Of a stretch of DNA of 64,000 bases, positions 52,213 through 61,032 are shown one piece after another. A program made the translations under genes and the position numbers. The stretch is from an uncultured Eubacteriales bacterium (GTDB lineage Bacteria > Bacillota > Clostridia > Oscillospirales > CAG-382). The stretch's first letter is position 1. The number at the start of each line of letters is the position of its first letter. Under the pieces are notes generated by a model. That model searched no databases and had not been told where the DNA came from. It saw only the letters and a list, made by a program, of their open reading frames with translations. The stretch is taken from positions 1 to 64,000 of the forward strand of contig CAKSOW010000006.1 in NCBI GenBank assembly GCA_934479825.1, written 5' to 3'.

Positions 52213-54618
52213 ATGAAGAATAATAACTTATACTTTAACTCAGATTCTCTGAATCAAAGTGCCGGAGAAGATTTTGAGCGCGCCTGCAAAACGCTCGAAT
52301 TTGACAAGGTGCTTTCAATCCTTTCCTCTTTTGCCGCCACTGAAGGTGCAAAAGAAAAGATTATGCTGCTCCGCCCATCGGTATCGATTGAAAAGATCCG
52401 CGATTGGCAGAGCGAAGTCAGCGAAGCCAATCTTTACATCGAAACCAAAGGCACCCCCTCTTTCGGCGGCGCCAAAGACGTAACCAAGCACATCGCCATG
52501 GCGCAGAAAGGCGCCATGCTCTCCATGGGCGCACTGCTTGAAATTTCCGGTGTTCTCACATCTGTTATGGCGCTTGAAAGCTATCTGACGCTTCCCGAAA
52601 AAGCACCGCACTTGGAAACCTATAAACGTTCGCTTATTCCCAACAAATTCTTACGCGACAAGATAAACACCGCAATTCTTTCAGACGACCTCATGGCGGA
52701 CAATGCATCGGCAAAGTTATTTGAAATTCGCCGTTCGATCAAGACCTGTGCCAACAAGGTGCGCGACATTTTGCAAAAGTACACCTCCGGTTCAGACAGC
52801 CGTTATTTACAGGAAAATATCGTTACCATCCGCAACGGGCGGTATGTCGTTCCGGTCAAAAATGAATACCGCGGTGAAGTCAAGGGGCTTATTCATGATA
52901 CGTCTGCCTCCGGTTCGACTGTGTTTATTGAGCCGATGCAGGTCGTTGAGACCAATAACCGGCTTCGCACACTGGAAGCCGAAGAAAAAGCCGAAATTGA
53001 GCGCATCTTATATGAGCTTTCTGCCGAATGCGACCGCTTTTCCGGCGACATTCTCACCGGATACGAAACGCTGACGACACTTGCCGTTATTTTTGCAAAA
53101 GCCGAAATGAGTCATGCGTTCCATGCCTGCGAACCGGTCATGAACACAAACAAAAACGTCAATCTGATTGAAGCGCGTCATCCCCTTTTGGATCAGAACA
53201 AAGCGGTTCCGATAAACGTTTATCTCGGCAAAAAATTCACTACGTTAGTGATTACCGGCCCGAATACCGGCGGCAAGACGGTCACGCTGAAAACAATCGG
53301 ACTGCTTGCCCTCATGGCGCAGACCGGACTGCATATTCCTGCGTCTGACGGCTCGACACTTCCGGTATTTGACGCAGTTTTGGCTGACATCGGCGATGAA
53401 CAAAGTATCGAACAGTCGCTTTCGACCTTTTCTGCACACATGGTAAACATTGTCCGCATTATGCAAGCGTTTACGCCGAATTCGCTTATTTTATTCGATG
53501 AGCTTGGCGCCGGAACAGACCCGATCGAGGGCGCGGCCCTTGCGCAATCAATTTTGGAGCGCGTCACATCCTGCGGCTGTCTTTGCGCCGCAACGACACA
53601 CTATGCCGAATTGAAAGCCTATGCGCTCGATACGCCGGGCGTTTCCAACGCTTCTTGCGAATTCGATGTACAGACACTTCGGCCGACCTATAAATTAACC
53701 ATCGGTTTACCCGGCCGCTCCAACGCATTTGCCATTGCGTCAAGACTTGGTATCTCCCCGGAGATTATCAAGTCTGCCAAACAAAAGATAGACAACGGAA
53801 CACGCTCCTTTGAGGGACTGATCGGAAAACTGGAAAAGCAACGCGTCGAACTGGATCGCAAGCGCGGCGACGCCGATAAAAAACTCGCACACGCAGAGGT
53901 CATGTATGCCGAAGCGGAAAAAATGCGTAAGGAATTCAATACGCGTATAGAAGAGGAAAACCGCAAAGCCGAACAAAAGGCAAACGAACTTCTCGAGCGA
54001 GCCAGGAGCAGTGCGGACTATGTGTTCGACTCCTTACAGGAATTGCAGCGGCAGAAAGATTCCGAGGATTTTAAGAAAAAACTCGAAGAAACGCGTGAAA
54101 ATGTCCGAAAGAAACTCGGCATGGTTTCAAGAGAAACAACGATTGCACAAAAAATCGAAGCGGAATATCTGCCGCCGCGTGCGCTTGTTGTCGGCGATAG
54201 CGTAGAACTGTCCGATTTGGGAAAAATCGGCGAGATTGCATCTATCGACGGCGAAAACGCTGTGGTCGCTATCGGAAGTGCCAGAATCAAGACCAAGCTC
54301 TCAAAACTGCGGCTTGTTGAACAGAAAAAAGCGCCAAAACAAACCGCCGCACATACACCGCGCAAAGCCGCCGACATAAAAAGCGAAATTGATGTTCGCG
54401 GCGATACCTGTGATGAAGCCATTTTTGTCATCGATAAATTCTTGGATGATGCCACGCTTTCTTCTCTAAACACCGTGCGCGTTATTCACGGAAAAGGAAC
54501 CGGCGCACTTCGCAAAGGGCTTTGGGATTACTTCAAGCATGATCCGCGTATCAAAGAGTACCGCATGGGTTCATTCGGCGAGGGCGACGCAGGCGTTACG
54601 GTTCTGACGCTGAAATAG
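52213..54618 (+). CDS. mutS2: MutS2 endonuclease / ribosome-rescue ATPase
   Basis: An 801-residue MutS2. No mismatch-binding domain I is present, as expected. The core and clamp region (FEPMQVVETNNRLRTLEAEE-like segment) is followed by the ATPase with Walker A GPNTGGKTVTLKT (about residue 352) and Walker B LILFDELGAGTDPIEGAAL. A coiled coil spans about 530-640, and a C-terminal Smr domain (about 725-801) has IDVRGDTCDEA and the HGKGTGALRKGL motif. MutS2 limits recombination and, in Bacillus, splits collided ribosomes. AAGGAAAACT precedes the ATG. It lies 47 bp after ppa. Confidence 0.95.
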   Translation: MKNNNLYFNSDSLNQSAGEDFERACKTLEFDKVLSILSSFAATEGAKEKIMLLRPSVSIEKIRDWQSEVSEANLYIETKGTPSFGGAKDVTKHIAMAQKGAMLSMGALLEISGVLTSVMALESYLTLPEKAPHLETYKRSLIPNKFLRDKINTAILSDDLMADNASAKLFEIRRSIKTCANKVRDILQKYTSGSDSRYLQENIVTIRNGRYVVPVKNEYRGEVKGLIHDTSASGSTVFIEPMQVVETNNRLRTLEAEEKAEIERILYELSAECDRFSGDILTGYETLTTLAVIFAKAEMSHAFHACEPVMNTNKNVNLIEARHPLLDQNKAVPINVYLGKKFTTLVITGPNTGGKTVTLKTIGLLALMAQTGLHIPASDGSTLPVFDAVLADIGDEQSIEQSLSTFSAHMVNIVRIMQAFTPNSLILFDELGAGTDPIEGAALAQSILERVTSCGCLCAATTHYAELKAYALDTPGVSNASCEFDVQTLRPTYKLTIGLPGRSNAFAIASRLGISPEIIKSAKQKIDNGTRSFEGLIGKLEKQRVELDRKRGDADKKLAHAEVMYAEAEKMRKEFNTRIEEENRKAEQKANELLERARSSADYVFDSLQELQRQKDSEDFKKKLEETRENVRKKLGMVSRETTIAQKIEAEYLPPRALVVGDSVELSDLGKIGEIASIDGENAVVAIGSARIKTKLSKLRLVEQKKAPKQTAAHTPRKAADIKSEIDVRGDTCDEAIFVIDKFLDDATLSSLNTVRVIHGKGTGALRKGLWDYFKHDPRIKEYRMGSFGEGDAGVTVLTLK

Positions 54619-54676
54619 CGGAAAGCGGAAATCCGTGCAAACATGTAAAATATTTGTGCAAACCAGCAATTTCCTC

Positions 54677-54705
54677 TTGAAAATAATTGTGTATTGTGCT
54701 AAAAT
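54677..54705 (+). promoter_or_regulatory. Sigma-A-like promoter before the secreted protein/SpoIID genes
   Basis: TTGAAA, 17 bp, TAAAAT, ending 53 bp before the ATG at 54759. Confidence 0.65.
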
Positions 54706-54758
54706 AGTGCTATAAGTTTTCCAAGCATTTTTCTGCATTTTCCTGAAAGGAGTCGGTT

Positions 54759-55262
54759 ATGAAACACAAAGCCCTGAAAATCGGCGCGTCGATTCTTATC
54801 TGCGTCATGCTTCTTTCCGTTTTTGCCTTTTCTCTTGTTTCCTATTCGGACGGAAGCGACCCGCTCGTCACGCTCAGTTATTTAACCGATGTTCTTATGC
54901 CGCAGTTCAAAAAAGATGTGCTTATGGAAGTGGCCAAGACGGACGGTTCTTCCGGTTCGGATTCCACGCAGACATCCGGCGCAAACGGCACATACACGCT
55001 GTTGGAATTGGAAAACGGCACAAAGCTTTACACAAATTCAGTCCTTGAATTCATTGTCCGTCCCGGAAGTGACGTTGCTGTCATTTCCCCGTTCGATGAA
55101 CAAGGCATTGCCGATATCACAAACGGTATCGAATACCTCGACGGAGATACGGTGACGCACAACGCCTACTGTCTTATTCCGCGCGGCTCTGACGGGCGCG
55201 GAATCGAGGTTTTAAATGATAAATCATACATATTGGTTAGGGGTGAATACTACATTGGCTAA
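54759..55262 (+). CDS. Secreted or membrane-anchored protein, conserved-looking but unassigned
   Basis: A 167-residue protein. One N-terminal hydrophobic helix (about 7-27, IGASILICVMLLSVFAFSLV) lacks a clear cleavage site, so it may be an anchor. A Ser/Gly/Thr-rich linker (about 64-80) leads to a domain of about 90 residues with TLLELENGTKLYTNSVLEFIVRPGS in parts, GIADITNG and LIPRGSDGRGI, ending LVRGEYYI. The pattern (SDPLVTLSYL early, PRxDGRGI late) looks like a conserved Clostridia family of unknown function; I cannot name it. GAAAGGAG lies 8 nt before the ATG. First of three overlapping or adjacent genes ending in a SpoIID protein. Confidence 0.8.
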   Translation: MKHKALKIGASILICVMLLSVFAFSLVSYSDGSDPLVTLSYLTDVLMPQFKKDVLMEVAKTDGSSGSDSTQTSGANGTYTLLELENGTKLYTNSVLEFIVRPGSDVAVISPFDEQGIADITNGIEYLDGDTVTHNAYCLIPRGSDGRGIEVLNDKSYILVRGEYYIG

Positions 55263-55407
55263 GACAGAAATTACAGCGGAAAAGGCCGCAAAAAAGAAAG
55301 CAAAGGCAGATTTCAAGTTATGGGGTACACGCATTCTTGTTGTTACGCTTGCCGCACTTTTCATCATTTCGACTCTTATTGCAGTCATTCCTGCGTTCTT
55401 CGCATAA
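55255..55407 (+). CDS. Small single-helix membrane protein (50 residues)
   Basis: A TTG start at 55255 overlaps the end of the previous gene by 8 bp and has AGGGGTG 9 nt upstream. The product is a basic Lys/Ala-rich cytosolic segment (AEKAAKKKAKADFK) followed by one membrane helix (TRILVVTLAALFIISTLIAVIPAFF). The ORF can be extended upstream to 55216, but that part lies inside the previous gene without a ribosome site. Function unknown; the overlap suggests translational coupling. The reading frame and hydrophobic pattern look genuine, but the small size leaves doubt. Confidence 0.6.
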   Translation: MAKTEITAEKAAKKKAKADFKLWGTRILVVTLAALFIISTLIAVIPAFFA

Positions 55408-55417
55408 CGGTTTTGCT

Positions 55418-56821
55418 ATGAGAAAACGTCTGACAAAATTAGAGCACACGTTTTGGCTTGCGGCGCTTATGATGACGATAAGCGCCGCCGCTTTTTCCCT
55501 TACGGTGAAAGCGGCCGAATATCAAACGCCGGTTCGTATCGGGCTGTCCTATGGTTCAAGCGCCGCAGAATCGGTCACATTAAGCGCCGAAGGCGGTTTT
55601 TCCGTCAAGGTCGAGGGATATGCCGAAGAGCCGGTTAATCTGGATGTCAATGAGCTTGTATTCTCGGTTTCCGACAATTCGCTTCACGCGGCAACGCTGT
55701 TTGGCGCAGAAATCGCATCGGCACAGGAAAATGTGAAGATCCGTATTCAACCGATCATACCCGAAGAAAATATCCTCTTTGCGGACAAGCCTTACAGAGG
55801 CGAATTTGAAATATACGCCAACAAGGACGGCAAAATTACGGTCATCAATTTGTTGGACTTAGAAGATTACTTGCGCGGCGTTCTGCCAAGCGAAGTCTAT
55901 GCGTCCTGGCCGATGGATGCCCTCAAAGCGGCCGCTGTTGCGGCACGCACCTATGCGCTCCGCAGTACCATGTCCTCCTCGCATACAGCCTCCGGCTTTG
56001 ATCTGTGCGCAACAACGCACTGTCAGGTATACAGCGGTCAATCCAAGGAACATGAGCGCACCGACCAAGCATTAAAAGAAACAGCCGGCCTTATCTTGAA
56101 ATACAAGAATACGCTTGCCTCCACGCCTTATCATTCTTCCAACGGCGGTTATACCGAAAGCGCCTCCGCCGCCTGGGGAAGCGACGCTTCGGAATATCCG
56201 TATCTGACGACTGTTTTTACGCCGTATGAGGATTATCGGAACGTTCCGAACGGGAAATGGGAAAGCGTTATCTTAGAAGATGAACTTTTAAGTTATATCG
56301 CGCCGACCTATCTTTCCCGGCTGACCGACGGCATAAAAGATTTGGATTATACGCGCGAATCCTCCGGCTATATTGAAAGTATGACGGTTACTGACGGCGC
56401 CGGAAATAAACTCGTGTTGAAAACTTCCGGCAGTGTCCGCTCCTTTTTCGGTACATTGGTCAAGAGTGCCAATTTCGACATTGCGCGCGCCTATGTGCCC
56501 GATGATACAATTACACCGGTTTTGTCGGTCATTTCCGCAGACGGAGAATACGACCTTACCGGCATCGGCGGCTATACCTATCTTGCGGCAGACGGCGAAC
56601 ATACGACAAACGGCGTAAAAAGCGTACTTGTATTTGACGGCTGCGGCTACGGTCACGGCGTAGGACTCAGTCAATTCGGTTCACGCTGTATGGCAGATGC
56701 CGGATTTTCCTACACGGAAATTCTTGAAACCTATTTTCCGGGAACAGACCTTGTGCCACTCTATTCCGAAAGTATAAGCCAAAATGCGGAAAATGACGGC
56801 GCGGAATCCGCAAAGGAGTAA
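55418..56821 (+). CDS. SpoIID/LytB-domain protein
   Basis: A 467-residue secreted or anchored protein with an N-terminal hydrophobic helix (about 10-32). The SpoIID domain has the diagnostic DLEDYLRGVLPSEVYASWP, with the catalytic Glu in PSE, then ALKAAAVAARTYAL, YHSSNGGYTES, and the C-terminal GCGYGHGVGLSQFG and YTEILETYFPGT. SpoIID is a lytic transglycosylase that digests denuded glycan during engulfment; vegetative LytB-like paralogues exist, so sporulation is not certain. The ATG is 10 bp after the preceding stop, with only a weak ACGG site, suggesting coupled translation. The tail is acidic and Asn/Glu-rich. Confidence 0.9.
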   Translation: MRKRLTKLEHTFWLAALMMTISAAAFSLTVKAAEYQTPVRIGLSYGSSAAESVTLSAEGGFSVKVEGYAEEPVNLDVNELVFSVSDNSLHAATLFGAEIASAQENVKIRIQPIIPEENILFADKPYRGEFEIYANKDGKITVINLLDLEDYLRGVLPSEVYASWPMDALKAAAVAARTYALRSTMSSSHTASGFDLCATTHCQVYSGQSKEHERTDQALKETAGLILKYKNTLASTPYHSSNGGYTESASAAWGSDASEYPYLTTVFTPYEDYRNVPNGKWESVILEDELLSYIAPTYLSRLTDGIKDLDYTRESSGYIESMTVTDGAGNKLVLKTSGSVRSFFGTLVKSANFDIARAYVPDDTITPVLSVISADGEYDLTGIGGYTYLAADGEHTTNGVKSVLVFDGCGYGHGVGLSQFGSRCMADAGFSYTEILETYFPGTDLVPLYSESISQNAENDGAESAKE

Positions 56822-56824
56822 GAT

Positions 56825-57469
56825 ATGCATATCCCCTCTGTAACAAACACCGTAACTCTATCGGTACTGTCCTTTGAAGAAGCGCTTGAAAAAGCGCTTC
56901 TTCCGCAAAAAGACTATGATTCATCGGCTTGGCTATATGTACCGCCGACCTACGAAGAGTATCGGTATATTCTCGGCACACGCGGAAAAAAGCCGCTTAT
57001 CTGTATCGGAATCAATCCGTCAACCGCCGCACCGGACGACTTGGACAACACCTTAAAATCTGTTGAACGCATTGCTCATTTCAACGGATTTGACAGTTTT
57101 ATCATGTTCAATCTCTATCCCCAGCGCGCCACAAACCCAGATGACATGGAGCTTTCCCGAAACGAATATTTACATTCCGAAAATTTAAAAGCTTTTGAAT
57201 ATGCTTTAAATCTGTATGCAAAATCCGATGTTCCTGCGGTCTGGGCGGCATGGGGGGCTATCATCGAAAAGCGTCGGTATCTCTTTGACTGTGTCGGCGA
57301 TATGGTAAAAACGGGACAGAAATACGGAGCCGCGTGGTTCACGGCCGGAAAACGCTCAAAAGCCGGTCATCCGCATCATCCGCTGTATTTACTGAAAAAT
57401 TCCGTTCTCGAACCGTTTGAACCAACCGCATACATAGACAATTTTCTTGCGCCAACTCCGAATGAATAA
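56825..57469 (+). CDS. DUF1643-family protein
   Basis: A 214-residue soluble protein. The family core is evident: LICIGINPSTAAPDDLDNTLKSVERIA (given here as LICIGINPSTAAPDD and TLKSVERIA), FIMFNLYPQRATNPDDM, VWAAWGAIIEKR and the SKAGHPHHPLYL end. DUF1643 members resemble uracil-DNA-glycosylase folds and are often found with mobile or defence genes, but no activity is established. AAGGAGTAAGAT is just before the ATG, which is 3 bp after the SpoIID stop, so it may be cotranscribed. Confidence 0.85.
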   Translation: MHIPSVTNTVTLSVLSFEEALEKALLPQKDYDSSAWLYVPPTYEEYRYILGTRGKKPLICIGINPSTAAPDDLDNTLKSVERIAHFNGFDSFIMFNLYPQRATNPDDMELSRNEYLHSENLKAFEYALNLYAKSDVPAVWAAWGAIIEKRRYLFDCVGDMVKTGQKYGAAWFTAGKRSKAGHPHHPLYLLKNSVLEPFEPTAYIDNFLAPTPNE

Positions 57470-57484
57470 CCGTAAGAGAGATTG

Positions 57485-57556
57485 ATGGAAAGAATCAACG
57501 ACGTTTCTTGTGAGAGCGTCGGATTAAATATCAAGGTACTTGAAGAATATGTTTGA
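57485..57556 (+). CDS. Possible 23-residue upstream peptide
   Basis: A short frame with ATG at 57485 and AAGAGAG 4-5 nt upstream encodes MERINDVSCESVGLNIKVLE and three more residues. Its stop overlaps the start region of the next gene (ATGTTTGA), the layout of a coupled leader peptide. It could equally be a fragment of a decayed gene, or chance. Confidence 0.35.
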   Translation: MERINDVSCESVGLNIKVLEEYV

Positions 57557-58112
57557 ATTTTTCTTAGCTTTATTTGGCGGGACTTACTATGGCGGTAAGG
57601 TAGCTAATGAAAAGCGTAAATTAAAAGATGCTGATATTCATACACGAAAGCTTATAGACACATTAAAACAGGATAATGCGCAGTGGATTCGGTGCGTAGT
57701 AGACGACAGGCTTGAACACACTCTAAGCGAACTTCAAACAGAAGATGCAGAAAGAATGAGACAGAGAATACTTGATGAGGCAAAACTTATATCTGTGTCT
57801 GATGATATGGTCTTAATGGGTTTGCTTGCCCAAAAAGCAAAGATACCCAGAAGTATTGCTGAAAATGGTATTCATTCTCGTGGCGTGTGGGATTATGCAG
57901 AGCAACAGAGTTGGACTGAACAAAGGCGGTTTATGGTATGGTATGACAAAGAGCTCAGACGTAACGGTCTGCAAGAACCCCTTTTGTTTGTTGACGGTGT
58001 TAACGAAAGCAAAGTTCGCCAGACTATAAGTTTGGCGAGCCCCGTTACAGCTGCCTCAAATATGATAGGTGGAAGGTACTTCTGGGCTCCCATGAGAATT
58101 CGTGTTTATTAA
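57549..58112 (+). CDS. Orphan protein, unassigned
   Basis: About 187 residues. A short hydrophobic N-terminus (MFEFFLALFGGTYYGG) resembles a weak anchor. A charged helical region follows (about 20-95; RKLIDTLKQDNAQWIR, EDAERMRQRILDEAK), then a domain ending IGGRYFWAPMRIRVY. No family is recognised. Codon use is more AT-rich than in neighbours (ATA, AGA, AAA preferred), hinting at transfer. The ATG at 57549 overlaps the stop of the upstream peptide; a TTG at 57540 with AAGG 4 nt upstream is the alternative start and adds three residues. A bidirectional terminator follows. Confidence 0.6.
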   Translation: MFEFFLALFGGTYYGGKVANEKRKLKDADIHTRKLIDTLKQDNAQWIRCVVDDRLEHTLSELQTEDAERMRQRILDEAKLISVSDDMVLMGLLAQKAKIPRSIAENGIHSRGVWDYAEQQSWTEQRRFMVWYDKELRRNGLQEPLLFVDGVNESKVRQTISLASPVTAASNMIGGRYFWAPMRIRVY

Positions 58113-58160
58113 GTTAGTCTTCGTAGATATTCAAAGCTCTTGTTTTACAATTTTTCAGGC

Positions 58161-58203
58161 AAAAAGCTCGCCGATTGTATAAATACAATCGGCGAGCTTT
58201 TTT
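58161..58203. terminator. Strong bidirectional terminator
   Basis: AAAAAGCTCGCCGATTGTAT and its reverse complement form a 20-bp stem with a 2-nt centre. It has T5-7 on plus and T5 on minus, and separates the convergent orphan gene and formyltransferase gene. Confidence 0.92.
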
Positions 58204-59002
58204 ATTTTATCTGTAAGATATCCTTGTTCCGGCAAATCACACAGCCGTCTTTAACCGGAAAGCAGGTGCTTTCCCCATTCATTTCGGCTGTCTGCACAGC
58301 GCGTGCCCGAATCAAACGATATTCCGCATCTTTGGTCTTATAATAGCAATCATAGCCATAGAACGCCCGTAAAATCAAATCCGCACGTTCAAACGGCGTT
58401 TCCGGCGATATCGTGTACATTTCCTTACCCGGCATTGGCAAATATACGCCGTCTTCCTGCGGTTTTGCCTTTTGGTACAGTACATCGAAATTTGTCACCA
58501 AATCGTGTATCATCGCCGGCAGAAGCGCATAGACCTTGTTCATGAACGTTTCAAGCGTTTCAGCTTTATCCAGATCAAAGGCTTTCTGCAAAAGAATATC
58601 GCCTGTGTCAAAACCTTCGGCAATCTTATGAATCGTGACGCCGCTTGTTTTACGCCGGTTTAAAATATCAAGCGGCATCGGCCAGCCGCCGCGTCCGTAA
58701 GGCAACAGCGACGGATGAATATTAACGGTCGGAAGTTTTGGGTACACCGGTATTTTATAATAATATCCAGCACAAACGGCAGCGTCACATCCTTTGTCCA
58801 ACAGTCTTTCAAAATCGGCTATCCGGATTCGCTCAGTCGTATACGGCGCGTTTTGCTCCTTGGCGAGTGCCGTAACGCCCTCGTGAAATTCCGTTAAATT
58901 ATCCGTTTCACAAGTGAACAACTCGATAAGTTCGCACTTTTCTGCAAGCAAAGCTTTAAGAGCCGGTAAAAACAGGTCGATGCCGATATAGGCAATTTTC
59001 AC
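58202..59002 (-). CDS. Formyltransferase-fold protein (Fmt/ArnA-like)
   Basis: A 266-residue protein with the formyltransferase N-terminal domain. The catalytic Asn-His-Asp set is visible in NIHPSLLPYGRGG (Asn and His, about 104-116) and GFDTGDILL (Asp, about 140). It is shorter than methionyl-tRNA formyltransferase (about 310) and lacks the SLLPxxRGxAP wording, so a sugar or other amino-substrate formyltransferase using 10-formyl-THF is more likely. The C-terminal 90 residues are OB-like. It lies 15 bp after the GH106-like gene, so it is at the end of the carbohydrate operon. Its role there is unclear. Confidence 0.75.
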   Translation of the reverse strand: MKIAYIGIDLFLPALKALLAEKCELIELFTCETDNLTEFHEGVTALAKEQNAPYTTERIRIADFERLLDKGCDAAVCAGYYYKIPVYPKLPTVNIHPSLLPYGRGGWPMPLDILNRRKTSGVTIHKIAEGFDTGDILLQKAFDLDKAETLETFMNKVYALLPAMIHDLVTNFDVLYQKAKPQEDGVYLPMPGKEMYTISPETPFERADLILRAFYGYDCYYKTKDAEYRLIRARAVQTAEMNGESTCFPVKDGCVICRNKDILQIK

Positions 59003-59017
59003 GGCGACTCCCCTTTC

Positions 59018-60967
59018 CTATTTTTCGATTACAAACACCGAAGTATACGGGTCAAGTGTGATATCGCTTTCCTCAGTAACCGTTCCGTCGATATTGTGCC
59101 ACACCTCAAACGAGGCACCATCTTTAAAGCGGACGGTAATCATGTTAGCCGCAGCACTGGAATTGATAAGATAATAGACGCGTTTTCCGTCCCGTATATA
59201 GGGGCTGATAAATAACGCCAACGCATTGTCCGATGAAACGGAAAGGCCGTAATCCACCTGTTTTTTCAGAATGGGCGTCGGGTCATCATACAGTGTTTCA
59301 TTCATATCTTCCGGGCATGAGCCACACCACAGAACAAGACCGCCTTGCTTTTGAAACTCTGCCAAACGCTGGCGGATACGGTCGCTTAAAATGACCGCGG
59401 CCGGCATAAGAATGGCTGTAATCTCCAAACCGTTTTCAGAAAAAGCACCATTTTCAAGAGCCGCATCCTGAATCCAGTCTGCATCGATAACCGTAAAGTC
59501 CAAACCGTTTGAATAAAGAAGATCATGCAGACGGAACATGGTCATTTCCGCTTTTTTCTCGGTCTCCGTCACCGGAGCGCCGCTGTTGATTCCCACATGC
59601 TCTGCATGGTAATACCCTTGCATGGTTTCAATCGGATAATACATACCGATTTTCCCGTTCCAACAACTTCCGCGCAGAATATAAGAGGCGCGTGCAAAGT
59701 AATCGGCATACAGTTTACTGTTGCCGTTTAAGCGTTCAGGGGCAAGATAGGAATTGATATGATTGACACCGGCCATGAAGATAAGATCCATGGTTCCAAT
59801 CTCTTGTTGGAGTGTATAATCCTTACCGCCGCTATAATCGCAGAGCGGACAGATTTCAACCATAACTTTCTCGGTTTTTCCGGTCATGCGCGCCGCACTA
59901 CCGGCATATTTGGCCGCCATGCAGTATTGCATACGCACATCGTGCAAAAACGCCTCCGGATCTCCGGTTAGCATATCCACGCCCGGATAATCAAACGATT
60001 TCAAGCATTTTAACAGGTTTCCGTACAAGGGCACGTGCATGGAGATGCACTCTTCCAACAAGGCGTGACCCGAAAAGCGAATCCCGTGCTCTGAACACCA
60101 GGTTTCTATCTGCTTAAAATAAGCTTTGTTCACCATTTCGGCGACAGTCTGCCAGAACATGAGTTTTCCCGGGTGAAACGTATCGGCTGTATCAAACAAT
60201 TCACCGATTATTTCAAATAAAGAAATGCCATGCATGGAACGGAATACATCCGGCAAAGTGTCATGCCACGGCAAAAACGGATATTCCATATGCACCGAAC
60301 AGTTGACATATGCGGTCATAAGACTGGGTTCATCGGTAAAAACTGCCTCAAACTCATCAAAATGTTTGACTTTTTCAAAGTAGCGGTCATATGTGCAGTG
60401 TATAAACGCGGCAATGGCATCTTTATCCAAAAGATTCGGATATCTGCGTGGACCCCAACCGCATTTTTGCGCATGACTTCCCTCAAAAACCGGTGAAACG
60501 ACGTAGCAATAGGCAGCATTTTCGGCACTTTTTTCCGTAAACGCAACCGGTGCGCCGTTTTCATCAACCGCATAGATAATTTTCTCAAACGGAAGTTCCA
60601 CGGCATACGGTTTTCCATCTGTTTTTACAGCGGTAAAGCCTTTTGCTTCAAACTCCGGGTGTTCAGCCAAAGTAAGCCCGTCTGCCGAACCGCTCGGGTA
60701 GCCTTTTTCATCATAAAGCCAAACACCGAAATTTTTCTGCATACATGTCTCGATTTTATGATCGAGAACCTCGAAATCCTTATCGTTTTGCAGATATTTT
60801 TCCGGATCGTCTTTTTGGTCATGCCATGCAGCATTGAGCACGACGCCGCCATAGCCTTGTTTCTTCAAAGTGTCCAGCGTATCCGCACAATCCTCCGGCA
60901 TGCCGTGTGAAAGGCGGTAAATGCGATAGCTGTTCTCCGGATTTTCATACATTTTTCTGTCTAACAT
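59018..60967 (-). CDS. GH106-like putative glycoside hydrolase
   Basis: A 649-residue soluble protein without a signal peptide. The early segment KKQGYGGVVLNAAWHD and the VWLYDEKGYPSGSADG segment (about 80-95), with FTDEPS near 215, are the pattern of the large GH106-like (alpha-L-rhamnosidase-type) proteins: a TIM barrel with acidic residues at strand ends, then a beta domain whose C-terminus has RVYYLINSSA. Known GH106 enzymes are longer and often secreted, so this shorter cytosolic form may act on imported oligosaccharides. The activity is inference. GGAGAG precedes the ATG. It follows the ABC permeases by 65 bp across a hairpin. Confidence 0.65.
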   Translation of the reverse strand: MLDRKMYENPENSYRIYRLSHGMPEDCADTLDTLKKQGYGGVVLNAAWHDQKDDPEKYLQNDKDFEVLDHKIETCMQKNFGVWLYDEKGYPSGSADGLTLAEHPEFEAKGFTAVKTDGKPYAVELPFEKIIYAVDENGAPVAFTEKSAENAAYCYVVSPVFEGSHAQKCGWGPRRYPNLLDKDAIAAFIHCTYDRYFEKVKHFDEFEAVFTDEPSLMTAYVNCSVHMEYPFLPWHDTLPDVFRSMHGISLFEIIGELFDTADTFHPGKLMFWQTVAEMVNKAYFKQIETWCSEHGIRFSGHALLEECISMHVPLYGNLLKCLKSFDYPGVDMLTGDPEAFLHDVRMQYCMAAKYAGSAARMTGKTEKVMVEICPLCDYSGGKDYTLQQEIGTMDLIFMAGVNHINSYLAPERLNGNSKLYADYFARASYILRGSCWNGKIGMYYPIETMQGYYHAEHVGINSGAPVTETEKKAEMTMFRLHDLLYSNGLDFTVIDADWIQDAALENGAFSENGLEITAILMPAAVILSDRIRQRLAEFQKQGGLVLWCGSCPEDMNETLYDDPTPILKKQVDYGLSVSSDNALALFISPYIRDGKRVYYLINSSAAANMITVRFKDGASFEVWHNIDGTVTEESDITLDPYTSVFVIEK

Positions 60968-60992
60968 TTTTCTCTCTCCTTTATTTACAAAG

Positions 60993-61023
60993 CAAGCGGC
61001 GTACTGTTACAGCACGCCGCTTG
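60993..61023 (-). terminator. Intergenic hairpin between permease and GH106-like genes
   Basis: CAAGCGGCGT and ACGCCGCTTG with an 11-nt loop, beginning 10 bp after the permease stop. There is no T tract on minus, so partial attenuation or mRNA stabilisation is as likely as termination. Confidence 0.4.
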
Positions 61024-61032
61024 AATAATAAA

